DNA of 64,000 bases from Rhodoluna limnophila (GCF_005845365.1 NZ_CP040509.1:310001-374000), one strand, 5' to 3'. Positions 55,411-64,000 are shown, counted from the stretch's first letter. Program-made: numbers and translations. Notes: a model not told the origin generated them from the letters alone.

Positions 55411-57079
55411 ACTTCTGCTTGAAAACCTTGACCCCGAACAACGATTGGCAGCTGAGTCGTTGGTGGGCCCAACCTGCATCTTGGCCGGTGCCGGCACGGG
55501 TAAAACCACAACGGTCACCCATCGAATTGCTTACGGCATTGCCACGGGTTTTTATGCGGCCAACCGCGTATTGGCATTGACCTATACCAACCGAGCTGCC
55601 GGCGAGCTCAGGGCACGCCTTCGCCAATTGGGTGTCGGTGCCGTATCGGTGAAGACTTTTCACGCTGCGGCGTTGTCTCAGCTTGAATTTTTCTGGCCAC
55701 AGTTTGCCGGCGTTCCTGCACCCGCTGTTTTGCAGTCCAAGGCCCGGATGATTTCTGAAGTAGCCGATTCAGTCAAGATTCGTCTTGATGCCGGCGCGGT
55801 ACGCGATTTTGCAGCAGAAATCGAATGGCGCAAATATTCGATGCTGAGCCTTGAGCAGTACGCCGAGGTAGTGTCGAGTCGCCCTAAAGTTGCCGGGCTG
55901 AGTCCCAGCAAAAACGTTGAGCTTCAGGCAGCTTACGAAGAAGCCAAAGTTAAGGCCCAAAAAATTGACTGGGAAGATGTCTTAGTTCTAACCCTCGGTC
56001 TTTTGCGAGCCGAGCCAAGAGCCCTCGCCCATGTGCACCAGCAGTATCGATTTTTTACGGTTGACGAATACCAGGATATTTCTCCGCTTCAGCACGCGCT
56101 ATTGGATACCTGGTTGGGTAACCACTCGGACATTTGCGTTGTCGGAGACCCGAATCAAACCATCTACTCATTCACCGGAGCTACCAGCGAATTTTTGCAA
56201 AATTTTGGCAGCCGATACGAGGGTTCGGTCGAGGTTCAGCTGACTCGCAACTACCGCTCGACTCAGCAAATTGTTAATTTCGCAAACCGCCTTACCCAAG
56301 ATTCATCGGCAGTTGAACCTCTCGTGTCGCAGGGTGAGCCTGGGTTGGCGCCGCGCACGCTTTCTTTTGCTACCGTCGCCGACGAGTGTGCCGGGGTGGC
56401 TCAGGCCATCCGGGTCAAGCTTGATCAGGGTGTTAAGCCAAGCGACATCGCAGTCTTGTACCGGGTCAACGGCCAGTCTGAGGCCATCGAAAACGCTTTG
56501 GCGCATGCCGGCATTGATTACCAGGTGCGCGGGGGAGAGCGGTTCTTCAATCGACCTGAAGTCCAAAATGCAATTCGTGCAATTCGGGCTCAAGCTGTGG
56601 CCCCGATTGATAAAAGCCTGTTCGAAGCTGTGTCTGATATTTGCCGCTCTCTCGGTTGGCAAGCTCAACAACCGCAGGAGCATGGCAGCGCACGCGAGAA
56701 GTGGGAGTCACTCAATTCACTGTTGGCCATCACCGAAGAACTGCCGGCCGGCTCTACCGTGATGGACTTTGCCAAAGAACTCGAAGAGCGCCAGCGATCT
56801 CAACATGAGCCAATCAAGGCTGCAGTTACGCTGTCTACGATTCACGCCGCCAAGGGTTTGGAATGGCCTTACGTTTTTGTCGTTGGTCTCACCGAGGGCT
56901 ACCTGCCGATCAGCTATGCCGTGACTCCAGCCGAAATCCGAGAAGAACAACGCTTGCTGTACGTTGGTTTGACGCGTGCCAAGAAGGAATTGACCCTATC
57001 GTGGGCTCGCCGAGACGCAGTGAGCGGCCGCGACCGCGAACCATCTAGGTTTTTTGGCCTACTCCAGCCCCGAGGGTGA
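55373..57079 (+). CDS. UvrD2-like superfamily 1 DNA helicase
   Basis: 568 residues with complete SF1A motifs: I LAGAGTGKTTTVTHRI, Ia [79 protein letters not shown]. It ends soon after motif VI (EPSRFFGLLQPRG), so the C-terminal HRDC domain of mycobacterial UvrD2 (about 700 residues) is absent. The start is uncertain: TTG 55373 or TTG 55400, since the conserved part begins at LDPEQRLAA. It unwinds DNA in repair. It overlaps nudC at the 5' end and the convergent ThiF-like gene by 21 bp. Confidence 0.85.
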   Translation: MSRQQSWVKLDPELLLENLDPEQRLAAESLVGPTCILAGAGTGKTTTVTHRIAYGIATGFYAANRVLALTYTNRAAGELRARLRQLGVGAVSVKTFHAAALSQLEFFWPQFAGVPAPAVLQSKARMISEVADSVKIRLDAGAVRDFAAEIEWRKYSMLSLEQYAEVVSSRPKVAGLSPSKNVELQAAYEEAKVKAQKIDWEDVLVLTLGLLRAEPRALAHVHQQYRFFTVDEYQDISPLQHALLDTWLGNHSDICVVGDPNQTIYSFTGATSEFLQNFGSRYEGSVEVQLTRNYRSTQQIVNFANRLTQDSSAVEPLVSQGEPGLAPRTLSFATVADECAGVAQAIRVKLDQGVKPSDIAVLYRVNGQSEAIENALAHAGIDYQVRGGERFFNRPEVQNAIRAIRAQAVAPIDKSLFEAVSDICRSLGWQAQQPQEHGSAREKWESLNSLLAITEELPAGSTVMDFAKELEERQRSQHEPIKAAVTLSTIHAAKGLEWPYVFVVGLTEGYLPISYAVTPAEIREEQRLLYVGLTRAKKELTLSWARRDAVSGRDREPSRFFGLLQPRG

Positions 57080-58114
57080 TTGGCAACTGCACTTAGGTGA
57101 CACCGGCCAGCTGATTTCTGCCAACTCCCCAGATGACCGATTAAGTTCATAACCCACTCGATTTTCGCCGACCTGGCCAAATCCGCTGACCGTGTCGATG
57201 AGTTGAAGAATTTTCTGTAACGCCAGACCCGCGGCAAAAAACTGAGCGGTTGAATCATCGAATCGGTGCTTTCGGCCGACCAATTGACTTGCCACGGCTG
57301 GCCACGATGGGTCCGCAGTGGCGCGGCTCTGTTCGAGGCAGAGTAGGCACGGTGTCTGCCCCGGCAGAATGATGGGGCTCACCGATACCGATTCAGCCCC
57401 AGCTGTGATGGCCAGGTGCGGTACATCGCGGTTCATCCAGGTGGAGTAGAGCACTGGCGCAACCACCTGATGGCCGACTAAGACCGCGCATTCAATTTGA
57501 TCCAGCTGATGTTCTTTTAGCGGCATGGCATGAACTCGGGCCTGATTTGGTGAGGCAGCCAAGAGTAAATTGAGGGCATTTAGCTTGGAGTGGCCTAAAA
57601 GTTGGGTCGGAAATCCGGTCGGTCCTAGGTCCTCCGGCATCACTTTCGACGTGTCTGCGCTGTAAATTTGTCCGATGCCAGCTGAGGCTAGACCGAGCGC
57701 CAAAGATAGACCGGCACCACCTAGGTGGTCGATGCTGATTTTCCTGAGTCCTCGCTCAATAAGAACTTGCTCGCCATTGAAGCCGGTTTGCAAACTGGCG
57801 CGCACAATCTCGGCAAAGGCCGATTCAACGTATTCGCTGGCAAGTGGTTGGACCTTCCCTGCGGGCTCAATCTGTTTCTCAAGCACCGAGTCGAGTTCGC
57901 GAAGCAGGGCCTTTGATTCTGAGTCTGTTACGCCCAACTGTGAACTAAAAGAGTCAAAATGCTGATCTGCTATACCCCGATAAAGGGCAGCGATCAATTT
58001 CTCCTGTGCCGGAGAAAGTCGTCTGAATACCGGTTGGTTTTTACCCAAACCGATTTGGAGGGTGTGCGGATCGCGCCAAATTGACTGCTGGTGAGGATTT
58101 ATTCGGATAACCAT
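57059..58114 (-). CDS. ThiF/E1-like protein (cyclodehydratase-type)
   Basis: 351 residues. An N-terminal ~110-residue region has no clear match, though it is reminiscent of the peptide-clamp-like part of TOMM cyclodehydratase proteins. The ThiF-like Rossmann part (about 120-330) has ISIDHLGGAGLSLALGLASA where E1 enzymes have GxGGxG, then SADTSKVMPEDLG. Two Cys pairs, CLLC and CSC, could bind zinc. No ThiS/MoaD-type carrier or precursor peptide is visible nearby. Genes of this type adjoin uvrD2-like and DUF2342 genes in many actinobacteria, function unknown. CACAAT (58121-58126, minus) 6 nt upstream suggests a leaderless mRNA. Confidence 0.7.
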   Translation of the reverse strand: MVIRINPHQQSIWRDPHTLQIGLGKNQPVFRRLSPAQEKLIAALYRGIADQHFDSFSSQLGVTDSESKALLRELDSVLEKQIEPAGKVQPLASEYVESAFAEIVRASLQTGFNGEQVLIERGLRKISIDHLGGAGLSLALGLASAGIGQIYSADTSKVMPEDLGPTGFPTQLLGHSKLNALNLLLAASPNQARVHAMPLKEHQLDQIECAVLVGHQVVAPVLYSTWMNRDVPHLAITAGAESVSVSPIILPGQTPCLLCLEQSRATADPSWPAVASQLVGRKHRFDDSTAQFFAAGLALQKILQLIDTVSGFGQVGENRVGYELNRSSGELAEISWPVSPKCSCQSPSGLE

Positions 58115-58120
58115 GGCTTG

Positions 58121-58126
58121 ATTGTG
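58121..58126 (-). promoter_or_regulatory. -10 element, leaderless ThiF-like gene
   Basis: CACAAT reading leftward is 6 nt from the ATG at 58114. Confidence 0.4.
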
Positions 58127-58167
58127 GTCAAGTCATGAATTAGCGGTCTAAGTTATCCCCAAATTTC

Positions 58168-59409
58168 CTAGTCGCCGAGTAAGTCTCGCAGCGCGCGATC
58201 AAAGTCGTCTGCCTCAGGTGATTTACCTTGAAGCTTCTCAATTAGCGCGGCCGGGTTATTGATGTCCTCTCCAGTTGGCGCCAGGTCAGGGTGGTCCCAA
58301 AGGCTATCGCGGCGATCAATTCCAACAGCGTCGGTAACCGCGCGCCACATTGCCGTTGCTTCCCGAAGTCTCCTAGGGCGAAGTTCCAAACCAATCAGTG
58401 TTCCAAAAGTGAGCTCGGCTGGGCCGGCGGTGGCTCTTCTGCGTCGGACTGACTCGGCAATCGCACCAGACCTAGGGAGGAGTCGGGTTGCATCTTCGGT
58501 GACCACGTCAACCCAGCCCTCAATCAAGGCCAGCATGTTTTCGATGCTTGCCAATGCCTGGTTCTGTTCGTCGGTGCGTTCTGAAATAAAGGCTCCCGAT
58601 TCAATGGCCTGCTTGATTGCATCGGTGTCGTTTGGGTCCAAACTCTCGGCCAACTCACTGATGCGATCGCTGTCGATGGAGATTTCGGATGCGTAAGCAG
58701 TTATTTGTGACACAACGTGATCTCTCAACCACTTGCTGTGCTTGAACAAGCGGACGTGCGCCATCTCTCGTATCGCAAGGTAGATGTAAGCCTGATCGGT
58801 TTCTTCGCCCAGTCCCTCAACGAACTCTTGAAGGTTCTGCGGAACGAATGCCGCCCTTTGATCTTTGAAAAGTGGAAGACCGATGTCTCCGCCGCTGAGC
58901 ACCTCGCCCGAGAGCTTACCAAGTGCCTGCCCCAGCTGGATTGCAAACAGCGTTCCGCCAACGGACTTCATTAGGTCTCCAGCGTTGCTCAAAACGCCGG
59001 CTAATTCAGGTGGAAGGTTTTGCGTGAGCTGTTCACTTAGGGCAGCGCTCATTCGATTAGCTACCGGCTGGGTTAGGTCCTGGAACAACGGCATTGCATC
59101 AGCAACCCACAATTCGCGGCTAAGCAATTTTGGCTCTGAAGTGAGTTCTGAGATCACGGTTGCACTGTTGAGCCAGAGGCTGCCAATTGAGACGCCGTCG
59201 TGAATTCCCTTGCGAGCCGCATCGGTAATCGATTTTGCGCCGCTCCTAGCGGTTTCCTTGGCCTGGCTCATTGCCATTTGCCAATTTACGCCAGTACTGT
59301 CAGTGCCGCCAGGCATCATGTTCATAGCCTGCTGCAGGTTTTTCATAAAAGCTGCCAGGTCTTCTGGGTTCATGCCCATCGGGTTCTGAGGGTTGTCGTT
59401 GTTCGTCAT
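58168..59409 (-). CDS. Zinc-dependent metalloprotease-like protein (DUF2342)
   Basis: 413 residues from the ATG 59407-59409, chosen for the AAGGAC SD; the open frame runs 92 codons further upstream but is not family-like. A Met/Asn/Gly-rich N-terminus (NPMGMNPEDLAAFMKNLQQA) is followed by the DUF2342 body. AIREMAHVRLFKHSKWLRDH (about 218-237) replaces the textbook HExxH, as is usual in this family, so proteolysis is unproven. LRPRRLREATAMWRAVTDAV is the C-terminal signature. It is divergent from the PDZ/Lon-like protease with 69 bp between starts. Confidence 0.85.
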   Translation of the reverse strand: MTNNDNPQNPMGMNPEDLAAFMKNLQQAMNMMPGGTDSTGVNWQMAMSQAKETARSGAKSITDAARKGIHDGVSIGSLWLNSATVISELTSEPKLLSRELWVADAMPLFQDLTQPVANRMSAALSEQLTQNLPPELAGVLSNAGDLMKSVGGTLFAIQLGQALGKLSGEVLSGGDIGLPLFKDQRAAFVPQNLQEFVEGLGEETDQAYIYLAIREMAHVRLFKHSKWLRDHVVSQITAYASEISIDSDRISELAESLDPNDTDAIKQAIESGAFISERTDEQNQALASIENMLALIEGWVDVVTEDATRLLPRSGAIAESVRRRRATAGPAELTFGTLIGLELRPRRLREATAMWRAVTDAVGIDRRDSLWDHPDLAPTGEDINNPAALIEKLQGKSPEADDFDRALRDLLGD

Positions 59410-59478
59410 ACCGTCCTTACCTTCATAACCATAATCACGCTTAGGCTTAAGTGAATCGAAAGTTTGTGAAAGGTTGCT

Positions 59479-60576
59479 GTGAGTTTCTTCAACGAGTCCA
59501 CTTCTACAGGTTCTCGACAGCAGCCTAAGCGCGCTTGGGGGCTGATCCTCACCAGCATCGCTACCCTCGGGCTCGTGCTGGCCATGTTCTTGCCGGCCCC
59601 GTACGTAATTGAGAAACCAGGCCCAACATTCAATGTTCTGGGTCAGAGTGATCAAAAAGACATAATCACGGTCAGTGGCGCGCAAACTTACAAAACCGAC
59701 GGAAATTTGAACCTCCTCACAGTCAGTGTCGTGGGCAACCGTGAGCAGACACCCGGTTGGTTGGAGCTGCTTTTGGCCTGGCTTGATCCAGCCCAGAGCG
59801 TTTTGCCGCTAGATCAAGTCTTTCCGCCAAGCCAAACTCAAGAAGAGGTTCAGGCCGAGAGCACCGCCATGATGGAGATGTCCCAGCAGGATGCCATAGC
59901 AGTAGCGCTAGCCGAACTGGGATACGAAGTACCGGTCCACGTCTACGTCAGCGCGGTCCTAAAAAATGCTCCCGCCTCTGGCATTCTTATTGCCGGTGAT
60001 TTCATAACCTCGATCAATGGTGAAGCAATCTTTGACATCGATGTTCTGCGCGATCGCGTAGCCAAATATGATGGCGTGACGCCACTTGCGGTTGGAATTT
60101 TGCGCAAGGGTGTTGAAAAAACTGTCTCGATTGTTCCTGAGAAAGACGCCTCAGATGACGGCAAGTACCGCATGGGTGTCAGTGTCGGATACAAGTTTGA
60201 TTTTCCGGTCGACGTCCAGCTCGAGCTTGGCTCGGTCGGTGGGCCATCGGGCGGCATGATGTTTGCCCTCGGGATTTATGACAAGTTAACCCCCGGAGCA
60301 CTAACCGGGGGCCAGTTCATCGCTGGCACCGGCACAATCAGTGCATCGGGTCAGATTGGCCCCATCGGTGGAATTCGTCAAAAGCTTTACGGCGCTGATC
60401 GAGACGGTGCTGAATACTTTTTAGCCCCTAGCGAAAACTGCGATGAAGTTATTGGCAATATTCCGGAAGGTCTTCAAGTATTTAAGGTTGAAACCTTTGA
60501 TGACGCGCTGTCGATTGTGAACGCTATCGGGCAGCAAGCAGACCTAAGTGGTCTACCAGTTTGTAGCACCAAATAA
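59479..60576 (+). CDS. Membrane-anchored PDZ/Lon-like (S16) protease, YlbL type
   Basis: 365 residues. One N-terminal membrane anchor (about 19-40) precedes a PDZ domain (about 150-220, KNAPASGILIAGDFITSING) and a Lon-type catalytic domain (about 230-350). The Ser-Lys dyad is visible as Ser in VGGPSGGMMFALGIYD and Lys in GPIGGIRQKLYGADR. YlbL proteases act outside the membrane and in some bacteria cut cell-division inhibitors. GTG start behind a GAAAGG SD. It is followed after 15 bp by the UPF0182 gene, so the two probably share a transcript. Confidence 0.92.
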   Translation: MSFFNESTSTGSRQQPKRAWGLILTSIATLGLVLAMFLPAPYVIEKPGPTFNVLGQSDQKDIITVSGAQTYKTDGNLNLLTVSVVGNREQTPGWLELLLAWLDPAQSVLPLDQVFPPSQTQEEVQAESTAMMEMSQQDAIAVALAELGYEVPVHVYVSAVLKNAPASGILIAGDFITSINGEAIFDIDVLRDRVAKYDGVTPLAVGILRKGVEKTVSIVPEKDASDDGKYRMGVSVGYKFDFPVDVQLELGSVGGPSGGMMFALGIYDKLTPGALTGGQFIAGTGTISASGQIGPIGGIRQKLYGADRDGAEYFLAPSENCDEVIGNIPEGLQVFKVETFDDALSIVNAIGQQADLSGLPVCSTK

Positions 60577-60591
60577 CGCAACAGGAGAATG

Positions 60592-63474
60592 ATGACAACC
60601 GCCACCAATCTGAATGCCAAGCGCCGCCGATCACCCGCTTCAATCGCCACCGGCATTGTCGTGGTGTTGGGTTTGGCTTTGATTGGAGCCTCGGGTTTGT
60701 ACACCGACAGCCTGTGGTTCGGGCAATTGGGTTACCAAGAGGTTTTCACCACGCAAATTTTGGCTCAGGCTGGTGTCTTCGCTGCAGCTGCGTTGTTCTT
60801 CGGCCTAATCACTTGGCTGGGTTTCTTCATCGCCTACAAAAACCGGCCAATTTACCTAAAGTTTGCCGACGAGGGCGACCCATTTGCTCAGTACCGAGCT
60901 CTCCTTGACCAACTTCGCAAAGTGGTTTCGGTCGGTTTGCCAATCCTGCTCGGAATCTTTGCCGGCGTCGCGGCAGCAAGCCGCTGGCCGATTGTCCTGA
61001 TGTGGCTGAACCGCACCTATACCGGTGAGGTTGATGCTCAATTTGGTCTTGATGTTTCTTTCTACATGTTTGACCTGCCGTTCCTGCAGGCGCTAACCAG
61101 TTTCGTATCGGCCGCCGTCCTATTGGCCGGAATCATCGCTGCAGCAGTGCACATCATTTACGGCAACATCCGTTTCCGCGGGCGCGAGACCAAGGTTGGC
61201 AAATCAGCGCGGGTTCAACTTTCAGTCACGGCTGCGCTTTACCTGTTGGTTCAGGGTGCGTCACTTTGGCTTGACCAGTACTCAACCATGACCAGTTCAA
61301 GCGGTCTGTACACCGGTGCCACATACACCGATGTCAACGCAACCATCCCGGGCTTCCAGATTCTCGCTCTGATTTCTTTGGTCGTAGCGATTCTCTTCTT
61401 GATCACCGCGGTTATGGGCAAATGGCGTCTACCGATCATGGGTACCGCTCTGATGATCATCAGCTCAATGGTTCTCGGAGCACTGTATCCGTGGATCGTT
61501 CAGACCTTCCAGGTGGGCCCAAATGAGCGCACTATTGAGGCTCAGTACATCGAGCGCAACATCGAAGCAACTCGTGCCGCCTACGGCTTGGATGCCGTTG
61601 AAGCGGTTGAATACGATGCTGAAACTACCGCAACTTCGGGTGCTCTTCGTGAAGATGCTGAAACTACCGCAAACATCCGAATTATTGACCCGGCCCTGGT
61701 CAGTGCTTCGTTCAAACAGCTCGAGCAGTACAAGCAGTACTACAGCTTTGAATCGCACCTGGATGTCGACCGCTACACGATTGACGGAAAGACACAAGAC
61801 ACCGTTATTGCGGTTCGCGAGCTTGACCAGGCCGGCCTGGGCGACAGTCAGTCTTGGTACAACAACGTAATTGTTTACACCCACGGATACGGTGTGGTTG
61901 CCGCCTACGGTAACCAGCGATCAGCCGAGGGGCAGCCGGTTTTCTTGCAAAAGGGAATTCCGTCGAACGGTCTGTTGGGTGAGTACGAGCCGAGAATCTA
62001 CTTCGGCGAATCATCTCCGGTTTACTCAATCGTGGGTGGACCTGCCAACACCGAACCACGCGAGTTGGACTATCCAGCCGGTGATGGCGAGGCAGACCAG
62101 ACCTACACCACCTTTACCGGTGACGGTGGTCCAAAGCTAGACAACATCTTTGCCCGTCTGGCCTATGCCTTGAAGTTCCAGAGCGAGCAAATTTTGCTGT
62201 CAGATGCTCTCAACAACGAGTCTCAGATTCTTTACGATCGAGACCCGCGTACCCGAGTTTCAGAAGTAGCTCCGTACCTAACTCTCGACAGCGACAGCTA
62301 CCCAGCTGTGGTTGATGGTCGCGTGGTCTGGATTGTTGATGGTTACACAACCTCGGCTAACTATCCGTACTCTCGCGCAGAAAACTTCGGCGACGCAATT
62401 ACCGACAGCAACTCTGGAACCATTTCAACTCGTGGTTCGATCAACTACATTCGTAACTCGGTGAAGGCCACAGTAGACGCCTACGACGGCAGCGTGACCC
62501 TGTACGCGTGGGATGAAACCGACCCAATCCTGAAGACTTGGTCGAAGATCTTCCCAAACACCATCAAGCCGGTTTCTGAGATGTCGGGTGACCTTATGAG
62601 TCACGTTCGTTACCCAGCTGACCTCTTCAAGATGCAGCGCGCTGTACTTGGTTCATATCACGTCACCGATGCTGGTGCTTTCTACTCTCAGGAAGACGCT
62701 TGGATGACCCCTAACGATCCGGTTAGTGGTTCAGACAGCAACCAGGTTCTGCAGCCGCCTTACTACCTGACTCTTCAGGTTCCTGGCGCGACAGCCCCAA
62801 GCTTCTCGCTCTATTCAACATTCATTCCTCGATCGACGGGTGAATCAAGCCGAAACGTTTTGAAGGGCTACTTTGTAGTTGACTCGGATGCCGGCTCCAC
62901 CGATGGCAAGGTCTCCAGCAGCTATGGAAAACTGCGGTTGCTTACCCTTCCTGCCAGCACCATCGTGCCGGGTCCTGGTCAGGTTCAGAACGCATTCTCC
63001 GCCGACTCTGAAGTATCCCGATTGCTAAATATTTTGCGTCAGGGTTCAACTCAGGTTCTAAACGGTAACCTACTGACCCTTCCGGTCGGTGGCGGATTGC
63101 TTTACGTCCAGCCGGTGTACATCAAGTCAACGGGTGAGACCAGCTTCCCTCTGCTTAAGAAGGTTTTGGTTGCCTTCGGTGACAAGATTGCCTTCGAAGA
63201 CACCCTTGATGAGGCCCTTGATTCGCTGTTCGGCGGCAACTCGGGTGCTGAGGCCGGGGATGGCGACGGTGTCACTGTGCCTGAAGAACCAGGCGTCGAA
63301 GAGCCAACCACCGGTGAAGGCACAAACGCTGCTCTAGCCGCTGCGCTTGAAAAGGCTCGCAAGGCCATGCTTGACCGCGAGGCTGCTATGGCGGCCGGCG
63401 ACTGGGCTGCTTACGGCAAGGCCGATGACGCTCTAAAGGCAGCAATTGAGGCGGCGATCGCGGCATCAAACTAG
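60592..63474 (+). CDS. UPF0182 family large membrane protein
   Basis: 960 residues from the ATG 60592 (an ATG at 60589 is too close to the AGGAG SD). About seven membrane helices fill residues 20-310, followed by a large extracytoplasmic region and an acidic, Ala/Glu-rich C-terminus. Family features include YTDSLWFGQLGYQEVF and PYLTLDSDSYPAVVDGRVVW. The role of UPF0182 is unknown. Near residue 342 a 13-residue unit starting DAETTA is duplicated in tandem (19-bp DNA repeats at 61615-61633 and 61654-61672). It follows the PDZ protease gene by 15 bp. Confidence 0.93.
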   Translation: MTTATNLNAKRRRSPASIATGIVVVLGLALIGASGLYTDSLWFGQLGYQEVFTTQILAQAGVFAAAALFFGLITWLGFFIAYKNRPIYLKFADEGDPFAQYRALLDQLRKVVSVGLPILLGIFAGVAAASRWPIVLMWLNRTYTGEVDAQFGLDVSFYMFDLPFLQALTSFVSAAVLLAGIIAAAVHIIYGNIRFRGRETKVGKSARVQLSVTAALYLLVQGASLWLDQYSTMTSSSGLYTGATYTDVNATIPGFQILALISLVVAILFLITAVMGKWRLPIMGTALMIISSMVLGALYPWIVQTFQVGPNERTIEAQYIERNIEATRAAYGLDAVEAVEYDAETTATSGALREDAETTANIRIIDPALVSASFKQLEQYKQYYSFESHLDVDRYTIDGKTQDTVIAVRELDQAGLGDSQSWYNNVIVYTHGYGVVAAYGNQRSAEGQPVFLQKGIPSNGLLGEYEPRIYFGESSPVYSIVGGPANTEPRELDYPAGDGEADQTYTTFTGDGGPKLDNIFARLAYALKFQSEQILLSDALNNESQILYDRDPRTRVSEVAPYLTLDSDSYPAVVDGRVVWIVDGYTTSANYPYSRAENFGDAITDSNSGTISTRGSINYIRNSVKATVDAYDGSVTLYAWDETDPILKTWSKIFPNTIKPVSEMSGDLMSHVRYPADLFKMQRAVLGSYHVTDAGAFYSQEDAWMTPNDPVSGSDSNQVLQPPYYLTLQVPGATAPSFSLYSTFIPRSTGESSRNVLKGYFVVDSDAGSTDGKVSSSYGKLRLLTLPASTIVPGPGQVQNAFSADSEVSRLLNILRQGSTQVLNGNLLTLPVGGGLLYVQPVYIKSTGETSFPLLKKVLVAFGDKIAFEDTLDEALDSLFGGNSGAEAGDGDGVTVPEEPGVEEPTTGEGTNAALAAALEKARKAMLDREAAMAAGDWAAYGKADDALKAAIEAAIAASN
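61615..61672 (+). repeat. Tandem in-frame duplication inside the UPF0182 gene
   Basis: GATGCTGAAACTACCGCAA occurs at 61615-61633 and 61654-61672, 39 bp apart, so 13 codons are repeated in frame. Confidence 0.85.
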
Positions 63475-63502
63475 CCGGCTGGAACTTCTCCTCGAGGCGT
63501 GC

Positions 63503-63508
63503 TACACT
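63503..63508 (+). promoter_or_regulatory. -10 element for tRNA-fMet
   Basis: TACACT lies 11 nt before the tRNA 5' end, with TGGAAC 17 bp upstream as a weak -35. Confidence 0.6.
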
Positions 63509-63519
63509 TGGAACTTCGC

Positions 63520-63593
63520 CGCGGGGTGGAGCAGTTCGGTAGCTCGCCGGGCTCATAACCCGGAGGTCGTAGGTTCAAATCCTGCCCCCGCAA
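63520..63593 (+). tRNA. Initiator tRNA-fMet (anticodon CAT)
   Basis: Acceptor CGCGGGG faces CCCCGCA, leaving the C1:A72 mismatch that marks bacterial initiator tRNA. Three G:C pairs (GGG/CCC) close the anticodon stem next to loop CTCATAA. T arm GTAGG-TTCAAAT-CCTGC. Discriminator A; CCA not encoded. Confidence 0.97.
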
Positions 63594-63600
63594 CTAGAAC

Positions 63601-63638
63601 AAAAACCCGGTTCACCAGAAATGGTGAGCCGGGTTTTT
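63601..63638 (+). terminator. Terminator after tRNA-fMet
   Basis: AAAAACCCGGTTCACCA pairs with TGGTGAGCCGGGTTTTT, with one G-U pair, a GAAA tetraloop and a T6 tract. Confidence 0.92.
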
Positions 63639-63691
63639 TGTTGCTGTTGATAACTTAAGCGCTGGATTCACGGGGCCCCTAGCCTCAGTCC

Positions 63692-64000
63692 ATGTTTGCA
63701 AAACAGTTTGCCGGATTCGGCTTGGCTCTCATGCTGTGCCTGGTCGCTCCGCTGCCTTCACCCAGCTGGGCGGCTTGCAAGGTCAACAGTTCCTCTGATG
63801 GAATCCAGCACGGTTCGGTCGTGGTTGGTTCAACCGTCACCATTTGCGGTTCAGCGCAATCGGTCCAGCCTGGCCGAAAGAGCACCGTCTCAAAAGTTCA
63901 ACCCAAAGTGCAGTCAAAGGTCACCTCACCGGTGGTGGTCAAGCCGGCGCCAAGAAAAGCCAATCAGTACGACAAACATCGAGGTTGGGTAACCCCTCCG
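63692..64000 (+). CDS. Secreted protein of unknown function, 3' part beyond the window
   Basis: 103 codons are open to the window edge from ATG 63692. Residues 1-28 look like a Sec signal peptide (FAKQFAGFGLALMLCLVAPL, then PSPSWAAC). The following WAAC is a poor lipobox, so lipidation is doubtful. The mature part has two Cys (ACKV, TICG) in a short domain, then a Ser/Pro/Val/Lys-rich linker typical of secreted or wall-associated proteins. I do not recognise a family. No good SD is visible before the ATG. Confidence 0.6.
   Translation, partial: MFAKQFAGFGLALMLCLVAPLPSPSWAACKVNSSSDGIQHGSVVVGSTVTICGSAQSVQPGRKSTVSKVQPKVQSKVTSPVVVKPAPRKANQYDKHRGWVTPP

Overview
The window comes from a small-genome, mid-GC actinobacterium. 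Gene content and order point to Microbacteriaceae, most likely the freshwater Luna-type lineage (Rhodoluna/Aquiluna-like). The indicators are a C50-type carotenoid operon (crtB-crtI-crtYe-crtYf-crtEb), actinobacterial DUF3107, DUF3117, DUF3515, DUF2342 and UPF0182 genes, an AdnAB-type helicase-nuclease pair, tRNA genes without encoded CCA, and very tight packing. No intergenic gap reaches 300 bases. The lineage is inferred from content and was not tested by any search.

Layout. 1-431: start of an NCS1 permease, cut by the window edge. 548-1210: SprT-like protease. 1176-5131 (minus): carotenoid operon. 5176-10296: ilvD-ilvB-ilvN-ilvC, closed by a terminator. 10417-10588: an 18-bp palindromic operator and a 39-residue Cys-rich peptide. 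10608-11189: putative autoregulated wHTH regulator. 11305-12894: serA. 12956-16358: a sulfane-sulfur locus, made of a CoA-disulfide reductase/rhodanese fusion, a rhodanese, a CsoR-family regulator that looks like CstR, a lipoprotein rhodanese and a methyltransferase, around an operator matching the one at 10417. 16411-20900: leuB, ilvE, an FAH-family gene and gltX, then tRNA-Gln. 21098-24443: a membrane protein, an MBL hydrolase, a P-type ATPase with altered motifs, tRNA-Glu. 24445-33437: MFS, leuC-leuD-murA-plsC-gpsA-ddl, DUF3515, thiL. 33434-35717: dapD/dapE and DUF3117. 35775-46915: O-methyltransferase, tatB, the mgtE-like/DUF1003/mrp/gabD2-like operon, a stress protein, aminopeptidase P, PHP phosphoesterase, DEAD helicase, ferritin-like protein, DUF3107. 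46972-57079: adnA-adnB, an APH-fold protein lacking kinase residues, nudC, a UvrD2-like helicase. 57059-63474: ThiF-like protein, DUF2342, PDZ/Lon-like protease, UPF0182. 63520-63593: initiator tRNA. 63692-64000: a secreted protein that runs off the edge.

How the genes work together. Much of the first half makes branched-chain amino acids and serine; leuA and ilvA are not here. Cell-wall precursor genes (murA, ddl, dapD, dapE) and phospholipid genes (plsC, gpsA) sit with leuCD. Recombination and repair genes cluster at 47-57 kb.

Most notable: (1) a two-site CsoR/CstR-like regulon joining the persulfide genes to a tiny Cys-rich peptide 5 kb away; (2) many leaderless genes, several in back-to-back pairs separated by 17-48 bp with abutting or overlapping -10 elements; (3) two proteins whose catalytic motifs are changed at several places, the P-type ATPase and the APH-fold protein; (4) an A-ending codon preference in the genes that look highly expressed. 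I saw no prophage, insertion sequence or CRISPR array.
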